Source: Spongiibacter tropicus DSM 19543 (lineage in GTDB: Bacteria; Pseudomonadota; Gammaproteobacteria; Pseudomonadales; Spongiibacteraceae). From it: a DNA stretch of 64,000 bases. The notes under the pieces were generated by a model that saw only the letters and a program-made list of their open reading frames with translations, made no database searches and was not told the DNA's origin. The position numbers and the translations under genes are program-made. How positions within the stretch are numbered: the stretch's first letter is position 1; each line of letters starts with the position of its first letter. The DNA is taken from contig NZ_ATUS01000001.1 of the NCBI RefSeq assembly GCF_000420325.1, positions 2,419,319 to 2,483,318 on the forward strand. The letters run 5' to 3'. This document shows positions 43,240 to 53,669 of this stretch, piece by piece.

Positions 43240-46197
43240 TCAGTGCTGCTGCCCGGTGCCGATCTGGCAGGCGAGCGGCAGGTGGATATGGAAACAGCTG
43301 CCGGGGTGTGGGCCTACGTCGACCGGGCTTTCAACGCTGATATCACCACCCAGGTCGTCGATAATACGGTAGACCAGCGCCAATCCCAGGCCGGTTCCCT
43401 TGCCGGGTTCCTTGGTGGTAAAAAACGGCTCGAAGATTTGTTCAATCAGGTTTTGGTCAATGCCGCTGCCCTGGTCTATTACCCGAATGTGAGCGCGTTG
43501 CTCATCGATTGGCGCACCTTCGATGCGAATGCTGGCGCCCGGTGGGCTGGCGTCGCGGGCGTTGGTCAGCAGGTTGATAAATACCTGCATCAGTCGCTGC
43601 TGGTCGCCCGCGACGAATAGCTCGGCGGGACTGTGGTTGAGGAAGATCACTTGGTCGGCTTCGCGGTCTAGCTGCAACAGGGCAATGGCTTCATCAATAC
43701 ACTGTTTTATACAAACGGCCTCTTTGGCGCGTGTTGGTTCTTCCCGCCCGCTATGTGCGAAGTTGACCAAGCTTTGCACAATGCTGGTAATGCGCTGAGT
43801 CTGTTTAACAATCTGCTCGGCGCTCTCCAGCAGGAACGGGTCGTCAGTCTCGTAGCGCAGGTTTTGTGCAAGGCTGGCAATGCCGGTAACTGGATTGCCG
43901 ATTTCGTGGGCCACGCCGGCAGCCAGACGGCCGATTGAGGCCAAGCGTTCCTGGTGTGCCAGTTCCTTCTCCAGTAGTTGGGTTTCGGTGATGTCTTCCA
44001 CGACGATAATCAGCTCATCGCGGCCGGGCATCTGGGAGGCGGTTTTGTGCAGGTTGAGCCAGTGATGCTGGGCTTCCAATTCAATGCCCGCTTTGCTCCA
44101 GTGCTCATCCTCGCTGCGGATAAAGTCATCGAGAAGGCGGCGCCACATGGGGGGGAGGCCGTCTGTACTTGAGCCGATGATGGCGCTGCCGGGAATGCCG
44201 GTAATGGCCGTCATGCTTTTATTCCACAGCAGAATTTCCCGGTCGCTGGCCAATGCGCAGACACCGGTAGGAAGATTCTCCAGGGTCTGGCGGTGATAGC
44301 GGCGCAGGCCGTCGAGGTCGGCGGCCAGGCCAGTCAAGTGAGTCTGGTAGTGCTCCAGTCGGTCTTCGATGTAGTTAATATCTTCGCCTTCGCCCATCAG
44401 GCTGGCCGCGTAGGGCAGACTGCGGTCGATTACCCGGCGAGCAATCGACGGGCCGAGCAGGGCGGACAGGTTGACCTCAATGCGATCGCGGATGCGTCGC
44501 AGTGCATAGGGTCGGGTTTCGTCGTCATCAAGCTGCAGTTCGGTCAGTGCGCGGTTGAACTCTTTATCGGCGGCAGCGCGGCCCAATATTTCTGCCAAAC
44601 GGCTGCGCATTTCTCGCGCGCTACTTAAGTTGAGTGCTTGTCGTCCCGGGCGGTTCAGGTCGTCCAGTGCACAGGCTTCGGCGGTGCTCCTTTCTTCTTT
44701 CGAGGTTTCGGTGAGCAGTGATACGACGATCAGCACCAGCATATTGGCACCGAGGGACAGTGTAGAGATCGCGAGCCAGCGCTCACTTTGAGAGCCTTCC
44801 ACGCCCGGCAGCGCAAGGATGAATGCCGGGGTATCAATGCCCAGTGCGGGAGCGAGTAGCCCGCATACCCACAGCGCAAAGCCAGCGAGCAATCCGCCGA
44901 TGAAGCCTTTGCGATTGGCATCAGGCCAGTACATGACGGCCAATAGCCCCGGCAGGAACTGCGCGCAGCCGGCAACCGCAATGACCGCCAGTGCGCTGAG
45001 GGTGTGACGCTCGGGGATCAGGATATAAAGCAGGTAGCCCAATAAAATGGTCGCGAAAATCAGGATTTTGCGGGTCCAGAGTAGCCAGCTATAGATGTCG
45101 ATGTCTTTGCGGCGGGGGCTGTGAAGCGGCAGGACGATATGGTTGAGGCTCATGGAGGCAATGGCCAGTGTGGCCACAATGATGGCGCCACTGGCGGCTG
45201 AAATCCCGCCGATAAACACCAGTAAAGACAGAGCTGGGTCGTCGAAATGCTGAAGCAGCGCGAGGGCGGCGTAGTCGCCACTGCCGTCGTTGCCGATCGC
45301 CTGGCTGGCCCACAACATGGGTAATACCGGCAGACTGAGCAGCAGCAGGTACAGCGGCAGCCCCCAGCTCGCGGTAAACAGTTTCTTGCGGCTGGGGTTT
45401 TCAGCAAACAGCATATGGAACACGTGCGGCATGCACAGTGCGGCGGCAAAGAACAGTACCAGCATCATGCGGGAGTAGTCGTCTTTGCTGCTTTGTTGTA
45501 GCTGCTGAATGACGCCGCCCTGCGTGTTCAGCCAGTTCTGCATATCATCCCATCCGCCGAAAATGCCCAGTACGGCAGCCGCCCCCAATACCAGAAAAGC
45601 AATCAGCTTGATCAGTGACTCAAAGGCCAATGCTGTAACGAGGCCGCGGTGGGTATCTCGCGACGACAGGTTGCGGGAGCCAAACAGAATGGTGAACAGG
45701 CTGATAATGAGGCAGAAAAGCAGCGCAGAAACAGGACGCATGCTGTTCTGCCCGTTTTCAGGGGTAAGCATGGCGATGGCATCTGACACCGTTTGGATCT
45801 GCATCGCGAGCAGTGGCCACATCGCAATACTGCAGAAGGCGGTTGTGAGTGAGCCGACCCACTGGCTGCGAAAGCGGAAGCTCAGCAGGTCGGCCAGGGA
45901 GTTGAGTTGATAGGTTTTGCAGATGTGGTGCAGCGGCGCAATGATGACTGGCAGCAAGAACAGGGCTGCCGACAGGCCGAGATAGTAATTGAGATAGCCC
46001 AGTCCATAGCTTTGGGCGAGACCGGTAACGCCATAGAAGGCGAAAGCGCTGGCGTACACGCCAAGGGAGAGCACATAGACTATGGGGTGTTGCGTCAGGC
46101 TGCGTGGCAACAGGCCGCGCTCTCCGGCGTAAGCGATGGCAAATAGCGCCAGCAGGTAAGCCAGGGCCGCGAGCAGCAGCACATTGACATCAAACAT
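43240..46197 (-). CDS. cbrA: Sensor histidine kinase CbrA with N-terminal Na+/solute symporter-like domain
   Basis: A 985-residue hybrid of transporter and sensor. Residues 1-500 form about 13 membrane segments of the sodium:solute symporter (SSS) fold; then a linker (STAC-type region about 500-635), a PAS domain (about 640-740) and a histidine kinase with H-box [20 protein letters not shown] (His764) and ATP-binding motifs [27 protein letters not shown]. The length matches Pseudomonas CbrA. CbrA governs the carbon/nitrogen hierarchy; histidine transport has been reported for a homologue. It overlaps the small upstream gene by eight bases and precedes cbrB by 85 bases. Confidence 0.93.
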   Translation of the reverse strand: MFDVNVLLLAALAYLLALFAIAYAGERGLLPRSLTQHPIVYVLSLGVYASAFAFYGVTGLAQSYGLGYLNYYLGLSAALFLLPVIIAPLHHICKTYQLNSLADLLSFRFRSQWVGSLTTAFCSIAMWPLLAMQIQTVSDAIAMLTPENGQNSMRPVSALLFCLIISLFTILFGSRNLSSRDTHRGLVTALAFESLIKLIAFLVLGAAAVLGIFGGWDDMQNWLNTQGGVIQQLQQSSKDDYSRMMLVLFFAAALCMPHVFHMLFAENPSRKKLFTASWGLPLYLLLLSLPVLPMLWASQAIGNDGSGDYAALALLQHFDDPALSLLVFIGGISAASGAIIVATLAIASMSLNHIVLPLHSPRRKDIDIYSWLLWTRKILIFATILLGYLLYILIPERHTLSALAVIAVAGCAQFLPGLLAVMYWPDANRKGFIGGLLAGFALWVCGLLAPALGIDTPAFILALPGVEGSQSERWLAISTLSLGANMLVLIVVSLLTETSKEERSTAEACALDDLNRPGRQALNLSSAREMRSRLAEILGRAAADKEFNRALTELQLDDDETRPYALRRIRDRIEVNLSALLGPSIARRVIDRSLPYAASLMGEGEDINYIEDRLEHYQTHLTGLAADLDGLRRYHRQTLENLPTGVCALASDREILLWNKSMTAITGIPGSAIIGSSTDGLPPMWRRLLDDFIRSEDEHWSKAGIELEAQHHWLNLHKTASQMPGRDELIIVVEDITETQLLEKELAHQERLASIGRLAAGVAHEIGNPVTGIASLAQNLRYETDDPFLLESAEQIVKQTQRITSIVQSLVNFAHSGREEPTRAKEAVCIKQCIDEAIALLQLDREADQVIFLNHSPAELFVAGDQQRLMQVFINLLTNARDASPPGASIRIEGAPIDEQRAHIRVIDQGSGIDQNLIEQIFEPFFTTKEPGKGTGLGLALVYRIIDDLGGDISVESPVDVGPHPGSCFHIHLPLACQIGTGQQH

Positions 46198-46369
46198 CCC
46201 GCTTGCGACTCCGGTGCTGGTTAATGAATACGAATACGATTACCGCCAGCCATAGCAGGTGCAGGCGGTACCAGGCGTTGCCACTTTCGTACAGCCAATG
46301 GTTCAGCGTTGGCATAAAGACGAGTAAGAAGCAGAGCAGCAGTAATAGTGGTGGTGATAACAGGCGCAT
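46190..46369 (-). CDS. Small membrane protein coupled to cbrA
   Basis: A 59-residue protein with two hydrophobic segments (about 6-22, LLLLLCFLLVFMP; and 37-50, LLWLAVIVFVFI) and a basic C terminus ([10 protein letters not shown]). Its 3' end overlaps cbrA by eight bases, so translation is coupled, and it lies where Pseudomonas has a small unnamed ORF between gluQ and cbrA. The function is unknown; a role in CbrA stability is only a positional guess. The ATG at 46369 has no strong ribosome site. Confidence 0.65.
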   Translation of the reverse strand: MRLLSPPLLLLLCFLLVFMPTLNHWLYESGNAWYRLHLLWLAVIVFVFINQHRSRKRDV

Positions 46370-46439
46370 GATCAGGGCTTTGCGGTAATCGGTGAGGGAA
46401 TTATCACTGCGGCCTGCCCAAACTGCAAAGGCTGCTGCG

Positions 46440-47312
46440 TCAGTCGGCGATAATCGCCGCCTTGGGGAGTTGCTCGACTTGCCAGTGCTCTGTACTCCAG
46501 CGCAGCAGGGCGTCCAGCGAGGTTTGGTCGGGCGGAGCCGGCTGGCCGAGGTAGCGGAGCGCGAGCCGCAGGTTTTGTTCTGCCTGATCGTTGTCCAGAG
46601 CGGGGGCATAGCTGCGCTTGCTGAGCTTGTCGCCCTGGGTGTCAACCAGCAGTGGCAAGTGCAGATAGCGTGGGTGAGGAAAGTCTAGGCAGGATTGCAG
46701 TTGCCATTGCCAGGCGGTTGAATCCAGCAGGTCGCTGCCGCGTACGATGTCGGTAATGCCGCTAAAGGCGTCATCCACCACAACAGCGAGTTGATAGGCG
46801 AACAAGCCATCCCGGCGCCGCAGGACAACGTCGCCGCCATCGGCTGGGCAGCAGTGCTGGGCTCCCAGGTGGCGGTCGGGTATGTCGTAGCGGCGGCTGT
46901 TGGCCCGTAACCGCACGGCGGCATCATTGGGGTTCAGTTCGGCAATACAATCTCCGCGGTGAATGCCGTCATGTTCAGCCAGTTGCGCGCGGGAGCAACT
47001 GCAATAAAAGGCATCTCCTTGGTCCAGCAGCTGCTCCAGAGCATCGGCGTACGCAGCGTGCCGATTGCTTTGCCAGAGAATGCCGCCGTCCCAGTGGAGA
47101 CCGTGGGCCTGAAGGGCGTCGATGATGAGTTTGTCGGCGCCTTCCTGTTCCCGCGGGGGGTCAAGGTTTTCAATGCGCAGCAACCATTGGCCGCGATGGG
47201 CGCGGGCGTCGAGGTAGCTGGCGAGCGCTGTGCACAGAGAGCCCAAATGCAACGGGCCGGTGGGAGAGGGAGCAAAGCGACCAATATAGTCGGTCTTGGG
47301 AATGACTGACAT
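46440..47312 (-). CDS. gluQ: Glutamyl-Q tRNA(Asp) synthetase
   Basis: A truncated GluRS paralogue that attaches glutamate to queuosine in the tRNA-Asp anticodon. The 290-residue protein has the HIGH-type motif FAPSPTGPLHLGSL, a zinc-binding cluster with Cys104, Cys106 and Cys122 (YCSCSR … HRGDC), and the KMSKS-like KLSKRSYA; there is no anticodon-binding domain. The ATG at 47312 is 34 bases after the dksA stop. dksA-gluQ is a conserved pair in gammaproteobacteria, often with leaky termination between. Confidence 0.95.
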   Translation of the reverse strand: MSVIPKTDYIGRFAPSPTGPLHLGSLCTALASYLDARAHRGQWLLRIENLDPPREQEGADKLIIDALQAHGLHWDGGILWQSNRHAAYADALEQLLDQGDAFYCSCSRAQLAEHDGIHRGDCIAELNPNDAAVRLRANSRRYDIPDRHLGAQHCCPADGGDVVLRRRDGLFAYQLAVVVDDAFSGITDIVRGSDLLDSTAWQWQLQSCLDFPHPRYLHLPLLVDTQGDKLSKRSYAPALDNDQAEQNLRLALRYLGQPAPPDQTSLDALLRWSTEHWQVEQLPKAAIIAD

Positions 47313-47346
47313 GTAACGAAGGCGGGCGGCTTTCGCCGCCCGTGAA

Positions 47347-47784
47347 TCAACCGCGCTCTTGGCGCTCTTTGATTTCGTCCAGTGTTTTGCAGTCGATGCA
47401 CAAGGTCGCTGTAGGGCGCGCTTCCAGTCGTTTAATGCCGATTTCAACGCCGCAAGTTTCGCAGAAGCCGTAGTCGTCTTCGTCGATCAGGTCGAGCGTG
47501 GCGTCAATCTTCTTGATCAGTTTGCGCTCGCGGTCGCGGGTGCGCAGCTCCAGGCTGAACTCTTCTTCCTGTGTGGCGCGGTCCGCCGGGTCAGGAAAGT
47601 TGGCAGCCTCGTCCTTCATATGGGTTACGGTGCGGTCAACCTCTTCCATCAACTCGGACTTCCAGTTGTACAGAATCTTGCGGAAGTGGTCTTTTTGCGC
47701 CTCATTCATATACTCCTCGCCCTTTTTGGGGACGTAGGGAGTAAAGGTTTTAAGGCTTTCTTGTGCTGTGTCCTTTGCAGGCAT
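47347..47784 (-). CDS. dksA: RNA polymerase-binding transcription factor DksA
   Basis: DksA enters the RNA polymerase secondary channel and, with ppGpp, mediates the stringent response, for example on rRNA promoters such as that at the right end of this window. The 145-residue protein has the coiled-coil with tip Asp65 and Asp68 ([19 protein letters not shown]) and a canonical zinc finger with Cys108, Cys111, Cys129 and Cys132. GAGGG precedes the ATG. It heads the minus-strand block that runs through cbrAB to panD. Confidence 0.97.
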   Translation of the reverse strand: MPAKDTAQESLKTFTPYVPKKGEEYMNEAQKDHFRKILYNWKSELMEEVDRTVTHMKDEAANFPDPADRATQEEEFSLELRTRDRERKLIKKIDATLDLIDEDDYGFCETCGVEIGIKRLEARPTATLCIDCKTLDEIKERQERG

Positions 47785-47936
47785 GCTTGGCCCTCATTTA
47801 TTAACAAGCCGTTTACCGCAGACTGCGGATGCGCGCGACACCAACCGCGTGCCGCCAAACCGGCAAAACTACCAGATAAGTAGTGTAGACGCTACAGAAA
47901 AACGTGTTTGGACGACTGCCTGTACCGCAGTGGCGC

Positions 47937-47945
47937 TGGTACACT
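47937..47945 (+). promoter_or_regulatory. Extended -10 promoter of the aminotransferase gene
   Basis: TGG-TACACT is an extended -10 element 32 bases before the GTG start. No -35 is evident at the right spacing. Confidence 0.4.
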
Positions 47946-47976
47946 AGCCAGCTTGCCAGTTTGGAGGATGCATAGA

Positions 47977-49137
47977 GTGGCACCAGTCATTGCCGAGCGC
48001 CTTGCCGATATTGAGCCCTTCAGGGTTGTTGAGGTGCTGACCCGCGCCAAGCAGCTTGAGCAGCAGGGACGAGACATTATTCATATGGCGGCGGGCGAGC
48101 CGGACTTCAGCACCGCAGAGCCCATTATTCGCGCGGCTCAGCAGGCGCTTGAGCGCGGCGAAACCCAGTACAGCCCGGCAGCGGGAATTCCCCAGCTGCG
48201 GCAGGCGTTATCTGATTACTACCGCAGTGATTACGGTCTGGATATTTCGCCCTCGCGAATCATGATCACCCCTGGTGCCAGCGGCGCACTGCTGTTGCTG
48301 GCTGGCCTGCTGATTAATCCCGGTGACGGCATGTTGATGACCGATCCCGGTTACCCCTGTAATCGGCATTTCTTGCGCTTGGTAGAAGGCGAGGGGCAGT
48401 TGGTACCAGTGGGGCCAGAGCAGCGCTATCAGTTGGATGCCGAGCTTGCTGCGGCGCATTGGCAGTCGAATACCAAGGGCGTAATGGTGGCGTCGCCCGC
48501 CAATCCCAGCGGCGAAATTCTCAGCCGCGCGCAGTTGCAGGGATTGTTTGACTTATGCCAGCAGCGGCAGGGTCACCTGATTGTCGACGAAATTTACCAC
48601 GGTCTTAGTTTTGGTGAAGACGCGCCGAGTATTCTGTCGCTGACGGATGAGGCGTTTGTGATCAACAGCTTCTCTAAATATTTCGGTATGACGGGCTGGC
48701 GGCTGGGTTGGCTGGTGGCGCCCGAGTGGGCGGTGCCGCATCTGGAGAAATTGGCGCAAAACCTCTTTATTTCCATGTCCACCATGTCTCAGTACGGCGC
48801 GTTGGCAGCGTTTACGCCGGAGTGCCGGGCTATTTTGAATGCGCGGCGGGACGAGTTTGCCCGTCGCCGGGATTTCCTCTATCCCGCGCTCTGTGAGCTG
48901 GGCTTCTCCATTCCGCACTGCCCGGCCGGGGCGTTCTATTTATATGCGGGGATCGACAGGTTCTCCAACAACAGTCAGCAATTTTGCCTGGAGTTGCTGG
49001 AGGAACATGGCATTGCCATCACACCGGGGGCGGATTTCGGGCGCCATCGCGCAGAGCAGCATGTGCGATTTGCCTATACAACCGGTATGGCCCAGTTGGA
49101 GAAGGCTGTTGAGCGTCTGCGGGTATTATATGGTTAG
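47977..49137 (+). CDS. Pyridoxal phosphate-dependent aminotransferase, class I/II
   Basis: A 386-residue fold-type I aminotransferase of the aspartate/alanine aminotransferase group. The PLP lysine is in NSFSKYFGMTGWRLGW; ASPANPSGEI holds the cofactor-ring Asn, and VDEIYHGLSFG the Asp and Tyr. A C-terminal Arg (HVRFAYT) would bind the substrate carboxylate. The amino donor is not readable. The GTG at 47977 is preferred because GGAGG lies nine bases upstream; the in-frame ATG at 47968 touches that site. The Nudix gene follows after five bases. Confidence 0.87.
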   Translation: MAPVIAERLADIEPFRVVEVLTRAKQLEQQGRDIIHMAAGEPDFSTAEPIIRAAQQALERGETQYSPAAGIPQLRQALSDYYRSDYGLDISPSRIMITPGASGALLLLAGLLINPGDGMLMTDPGYPCNRHFLRLVEGEGQLVPVGPEQRYQLDAELAAAHWQSNTKGVMVASPANPSGEILSRAQLQGLFDLCQQRQGHLIVDEIYHGLSFGEDAPSILSLTDEAFVINSFSKYFGMTGWRLGWLVAPEWAVPHLEKLAQNLFISMSTMSQYGALAAFTPECRAILNARRDEFARRRDFLYPALCELGFSIPHCPAGAFYLYAGIDRFSNNSQQFCLELLEEHGIAITPGADFGRHRAEQHVRFAYTTGMAQLEKAVERLRVLYG

Positions 49138-49142
49138 GGCAC

Positions 49143-49766
49143 GTGGGAAGTAAGTTGAGCGATACAGCGCCGCGTATAACGCTTGGTGAACTTGTTGATG
49201 CGCTGAAGTCCTCGCGGATGAAGCGCCGGTGGTGGCGACGTTGGGTCAAGCGCTCAGCGGTGGCGCTGGTGCTGCGTGAGCGCGATGACCAGCTCGAGGT
49301 GCTGATGATCAAGCGAGCCGAGAGGGACGGTGATCCTTGGTCAGGGCATATGGCTTTCCCCGGAGGGCGTATGGATGCCGACGATCTTACCGGCATTCGC
49401 ACCGCCTACCGCGAGACTCTGGAAGAATTGAACATTGATGTCGAGAAGGCCGGGCACTGTATTGGTCGTCTTTCCGACCTGGTCAGTCGGCCTCATTCCG
49501 GAAAGCGCCCAATGGTGGTCTCGCCCTATGTTTTCCATTTGCACACGCCGGTAACGCCCGAGCCAAAGCATGATGAAGTGGCGGAAGCCCTGTGGGTGCC
49601 GCTGAGTTTTATTGCTGACCACTCAAACCGAGAGCGTATGGAGTGGCGGCGCGGGCGTTTGGCGTTGGATTTGCCTTGCTATTTCTATGGTGGGCGACGT
49701 ATTTGGGGCATGTCGCTGGCGATGCTTGATGAGTTATTGGGCCTCGTCCCGCTCAAGCTGCCATAA
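49143..49766 (+). CDS. Nudix hydrolase, CoA pyrophosphatase-like
   Basis: A 207-residue Nudix protein. MAFPGGRMDADD leads into the box with ETLEELNI, close to the NuA1/CoA diphosphatase type, where the usual Gly after EEx is replaced by Asn. It probably cleaves CoA or a related nucleotide diphosphate. The GTG at 49143 is given; a TTG five codons later (MSDTAPRITLGE) with GGAAG upstream is an alternative. The 3' end overlaps the convergent gene at 49734-50354 by 33 bases. Confidence 0.82.
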   Translation: MGSKLSDTAPRITLGELVDALKSSRMKRRWWRRWVKRSAVALVLRERDDQLEVLMIKRAERDGDPWSGHMAFPGGRMDADDLTGIRTAYRETLEELNIDVEKAGHCIGRLSDLVSRPHSGKRPMVVSPYVFHLHTPVTPEPKHDEVAEALWVPLSFIADHSNRERMEWRRGRLALDLPCYFYGGRRIWGMSLAMLDELLGLVPLKLP

Positions 49767-50354
49767 AAACATTTTGGTGTTGTTCAGCAGTTGTCGTGAT
49801 TGTGACTGTGGGCGCACCGCTTCCGCCAGCGTTTGATCGTCTGCTTCACCGTTCAGCCAGTCCATGAAGAGCGACAGAATAACGGGCGTTTTTTTGGGGT
49901 CGAGGTACTGCCAGCGCGTTGCGCTGAGAATATTGCCGGATACCCGCCCGCCTTTGACCGGTAGCCAATAGACCCCGCAGCTCGACAGTGAGTAGTCTCC
50001 CTTTCTTCCATAACTGATATTTGGCTTGAAGGGATTGAAGCCGTCGTCGGGAACCTCATCAATGCGCTGCAAGGCGACAATCCACTGGCTGCCAACGGGG
50101 AAGTCGCTGATTTCCGGGCGGCAGAGTTCACCAGTGTCCCCCCACAGTCGGATCTGGGGCTGGTACTCCTTGCCCGCGATCAGTGTGTCGATCTGTAAGT
50201 CTGCGCTATTTCCCTGCTGGCTGACCACGCTGACTTGCGCCAGCAGGTCGCTGTCGGCATACACCTCGGCAAAGGGGCCCTGCCAGAGACAGTTACAGGC
50301 CGCTGCAGCGGGAAGACTGAGACTGAAAAACGAGAGAAAAGCGAGTAGGCGCAT
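49734..50354 (-). CDS. Secreted CxC protein, possible netrin/TIMP-like domain
   Basis: A 206-residue exported protein. The signal peptide is about residues 1-19 (MRLLAFLSFFSLSLPAAAA), and the mature chain would start with CNCLWQ, Cys20 and Cys22. An N-terminal CxC after signal cleavage is the hallmark of NTR/TIMP-type domains; two further cysteines (ELCRPE, LSSCGVYW) could pair with it. A lipoprotein is an alternative, although the -3 residue is Ala. Mixed beta-rich sequence follows. The function is unknown. It lies convergent to the Nudix gene and about 105 bases before the barrel gene. Confidence 0.65.
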   Translation of the reverse strand: MRLLAFLSFFSLSLPAAAACNCLWQGPFAEVYADSDLLAQVSVVSQQGNSADLQIDTLIAGKEYQPQIRLWGDTGELCRPEISDFPVGSQWIVALQRIDEVPDDGFNPFKPNISYGRKGDYSLSSCGVYWLPVKGGRVSGNILSATRWQYLDPKKTPVILSLFMDWLNGEADDQTLAEAVRPQSQSRQLLNNTKMFLWQLERDEAQ

Positions 50355-50459
50355 GGTGACATCTAGGCGAAAACGGTGATGTCAATGTACGGTGCGCGGG
50401 GTGGGGATTCAAGTTCTTGGGCAGCGCCGAGCCTCTGGCTCGGGCCGCCCGGACATCAA

Positions 50460-51194
50460 TTAAATATCGATGTTAATGCCGAAGTAGACGCCGTCAACGG
50501 TGATGCCAGCTTCTTCATCGTCGTCTTCCAGTGACACGTCGAAGCTGCGATAACCGGCTTCCAGTGATACAACGGCCACTTCGTAGCCGATGCCGACGGC
50601 CAGATCGGTCACGCTGTTATCGCTGACGCTGATGACGTTGCCGACTGCTTGAGCATACAGGCCGGTCAGCGGCAGGTTAAAGCGCGCATTGGCGTAGAGC
50701 ATGGGAACAGGCGCATCGAGCTCGATGCTACCTTCGCTGGTGCTGCTGGCTAGGCGAACTTCGCCGTCAAACATACGCACGGTCAGGCCGATGTCCAGGT
50801 TGACCCAGTTGTCGAGCAGCTCGTAGTAGAAGGTGGCGTCGGTATGGGTCAGGTCGGTAGTTGAATCGACGGTGTCGGCAATGGTGTAGGTGTCACCTTC
50901 GAAGGTGAAGTTACGTGCCAGCTGATTTTTCTCAGAAATCTCGATGTCGGTACGCTGCAGGCGGATATTTGGCAGCACCGGGACCGGGTGCTCAAGCGCA
51001 ACGTAAATGCTGGTGCCGTTGTCTTCGTCGTAGCCCAGGTCTTTCTTGGTGTCGATGGAGTCGGGGCCGGATTGCACATCGCCGTCCCAGCTTTGCTTCC
51101 AGTAGTAGGCACCTGCTGAAGCGCCGATGATATCAGCCTGGGTGACGCTGGCCGCGCCAGCCAATACGGCCATCGCCAGAAGTTGTTTTTTCAT
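50460..51194 (-). CDS. Outer-membrane beta-barrel protein (TIGR04219-like)
   Basis: A 244-residue protein with a signal peptide (cleavage near Ala20 in VTQA) and a strand-rich mature part. DIIGASAGAYYWKQSWDGDV at the start and the SLEAGYRSFDVSLEDDDEE and GVYFGINIDI end resemble the TIGR04219 family of outer-membrane proteins, which have no assigned role. The many acidic loops suit a surface protein in saline surroundings. It lies 74 bases after hemB and probably has its own promoter in 51195-51268. A hairpin without a T-run at about 50429-50445 follows. Confidence 0.8.
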   Translation of the reverse strand: MKKQLLAMAVLAGAASVTQADIIGASAGAYYWKQSWDGDVQSGPDSIDTKKDLGYDEDNGTSIYVALEHPVPVLPNIRLQRTDIEISEKNQLARNFTFEGDTYTIADTVDSTTDLTHTDATFYYELLDNWVNLDIGLTVRMFDGEVRLASSTSEGSIELDAPVPMLYANARFNLPLTGLYAQAVGNVISVSDNSVTDLAVGIGYEVAVVSLEAGYRSFDVSLEDDDEEAGITVDGVYFGINIDI

Positions 51195-51268
51195 GTTGTT
51201 CTCCCCCGTGAAGTCATTTTGTCGTGATTCTGTCTGAACAATAAGTCTTCACTGTGACAGGGTAAAGG

Positions 51269-52306
<1,038 letters not shown>

Positions 52307-53605
52307 TCAGTCGAGGTTGGCGAAAACCTGCTCGGCTACATCCAGGGTCTGCTGGATATCGGCTTCCGTGTGCGCGGCTGACAGGAAGCCGGCTTCGTAA
52401 GAGGCCGGGGCAAGATACACGCCGCCATCGAGCATACCGTGGAAGAAGCGATTGAAGCGCTCGGTATTGCAGGCCATTACCTGTTGATAATTGGTGATTT
52501 TCGCTTCGTCCGTAAAGAAGATGCCGAACATGGTGCCCACATGATTGCTGCTGAGCGGAATATTGGCGGCGGCAGCCCGCTCGTGCAGACCGTCAATCAG
52601 TTGTTGAGTGCGGGCAAAGGGTTGCTCGTAAAAGCCGGGTTGAGAAATTGCGTCGATCATTGCCAGGCCCGCTGCCATCGCCGCCGGGTTTCCCGACAGT
52701 GTGCCGGCTTGATAGACCGGACCGCTGGGCGCCAGCTGTTCCATAATATCCCGGCGACCGCCAAAGGCGGCGACCGGCATGCCTCCGCCAATGACTTTGC
52801 CCAGACAGGTAATGTCGGCAGTCACGCCATAGTGGCCTTGTGCTCCGGTCAGGCCGAGGCGGAAGCCGGTCATGACCTCGTCAATAATCAGGACACTTTG
52901 GTAGTCGTCGCAGCACTGGCGCAGGCATTCGAGGAAGCCTGGGAGCGGCGGGACGCAGTTCATGTTGCCCGCGACGGGCTCAACAATGACACAGGCCACC
53001 TCGTTACCGAACTGTTCGAAGGCCGCTTTTACACCGTCAATGTCGTTATAGCTGAGTGTGACGGTATGTTCCGCCAGTGCGGCAGGCACGCCGGGGGAGC
53101 TGGGCACGCCGAAAGTCAGAGCACCGGAGCCAGCTTTGATTAGCAGGGAGTCTGAGTGGCCGTGGTAGCAGCCCTCGAACTTGATGATTTTGTCTCGACC
53201 TGTCGCGCCCCGGGCGAGGCGAATCGCACTCATCGTGGCTTCGGTACCGGAGTTGACCATGCGTACCATGTCCATACCGGGCACGATATCGCAGAGTTTG
53301 TCGGCTAGCCGGGTTTCGATCTCCGTCGGAGCGCCAAAACTCAGCCCTTTCTTAATCTGCTCGGTTACTGCGTTCACCACTGGAGCATAGGCGTGTCCCA
53401 GCAGCATAGGGCCCCAGGACAGCACATAGTCGATGTAGCGCTTGCCGTCGACATCGAAAATATAGGCGCCTTCCGCGCGATCAATAAACCGGGGGGTACC
53501 GCCGACGGCTTTGAAGGCGCGAACCGGGCTGTTTACCCCGCCTGGAATGTGCTGCTGGGCCGCCTGGAAAAGCGTGTCGTTTAACGAGGTTTGAGTCGTT
53601 GACAT
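52307..53605 (-). CDS. hemL: Glutamate-1-semialdehyde 2,1-aminomutase
   Basis: A PLP enzyme that makes 5-aminolevulinate from glutamate-1-semialdehyde. The 432-residue protein has [17 protein letters not shown] at the start, [28 protein letters not shown] and the PLP lysine in [17 protein letters not shown]. The ATG at 53605 is preceded by AGGAG; a 44-codon upstream extension runs into the neighbouring gene's 3' region and is rejected. It forms a pair with hemB. Confidence 0.97.
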   Translation of the reverse strand: MSTTQTSLNDTLFQAAQQHIPGGVNSPVRAFKAVGGTPRFIDRAEGAYIFDVDGKRYIDYVLSWGPMLLGHAYAPVVNAVTEQIKKGLSFGAPTEIETRLADKLCDIVPGMDMVRMVNSGTEATMSAIRLARGATGRDKIIKFEGCYHGHSDSLLIKAGSGALTFGVPSSPGVPAALAEHTVTLSYNDIDGVKAAFEQFGNEVACVIVEPVAGNMNCVPPLPGFLECLRQCCDDYQSVLIIDEVMTGFRLGLTGAQGHYGVTADITCLGKVIGGGMPVAAFGGRRDIMEQLAPSGPVYQAGTLSGNPAAMAAGLAMIDAISQPGFYEQPFARTQQLIDGLHERAAAANIPLSSNHVGTMFGIFFTDEAKITNYQQVMACNTERFNRFFHGMLDGGVYLAPASYEAGFLSAAHTEADIQQTLDVAEQVFANLD

Positions 53606-53669
53606 GAGAACTCCTAAATCTGTCTGTCGCCTATTATCTCGGCATTGGCGCCGACAGGCCATCCCGTTG

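Noticed and set aside
50429..50445. Hairpin CCGAGCC-TCT-GGCTCGG after the barrel gene
   Set aside because: There is no T-run; possible factor-dependent end but not supported as an intrinsic terminator.
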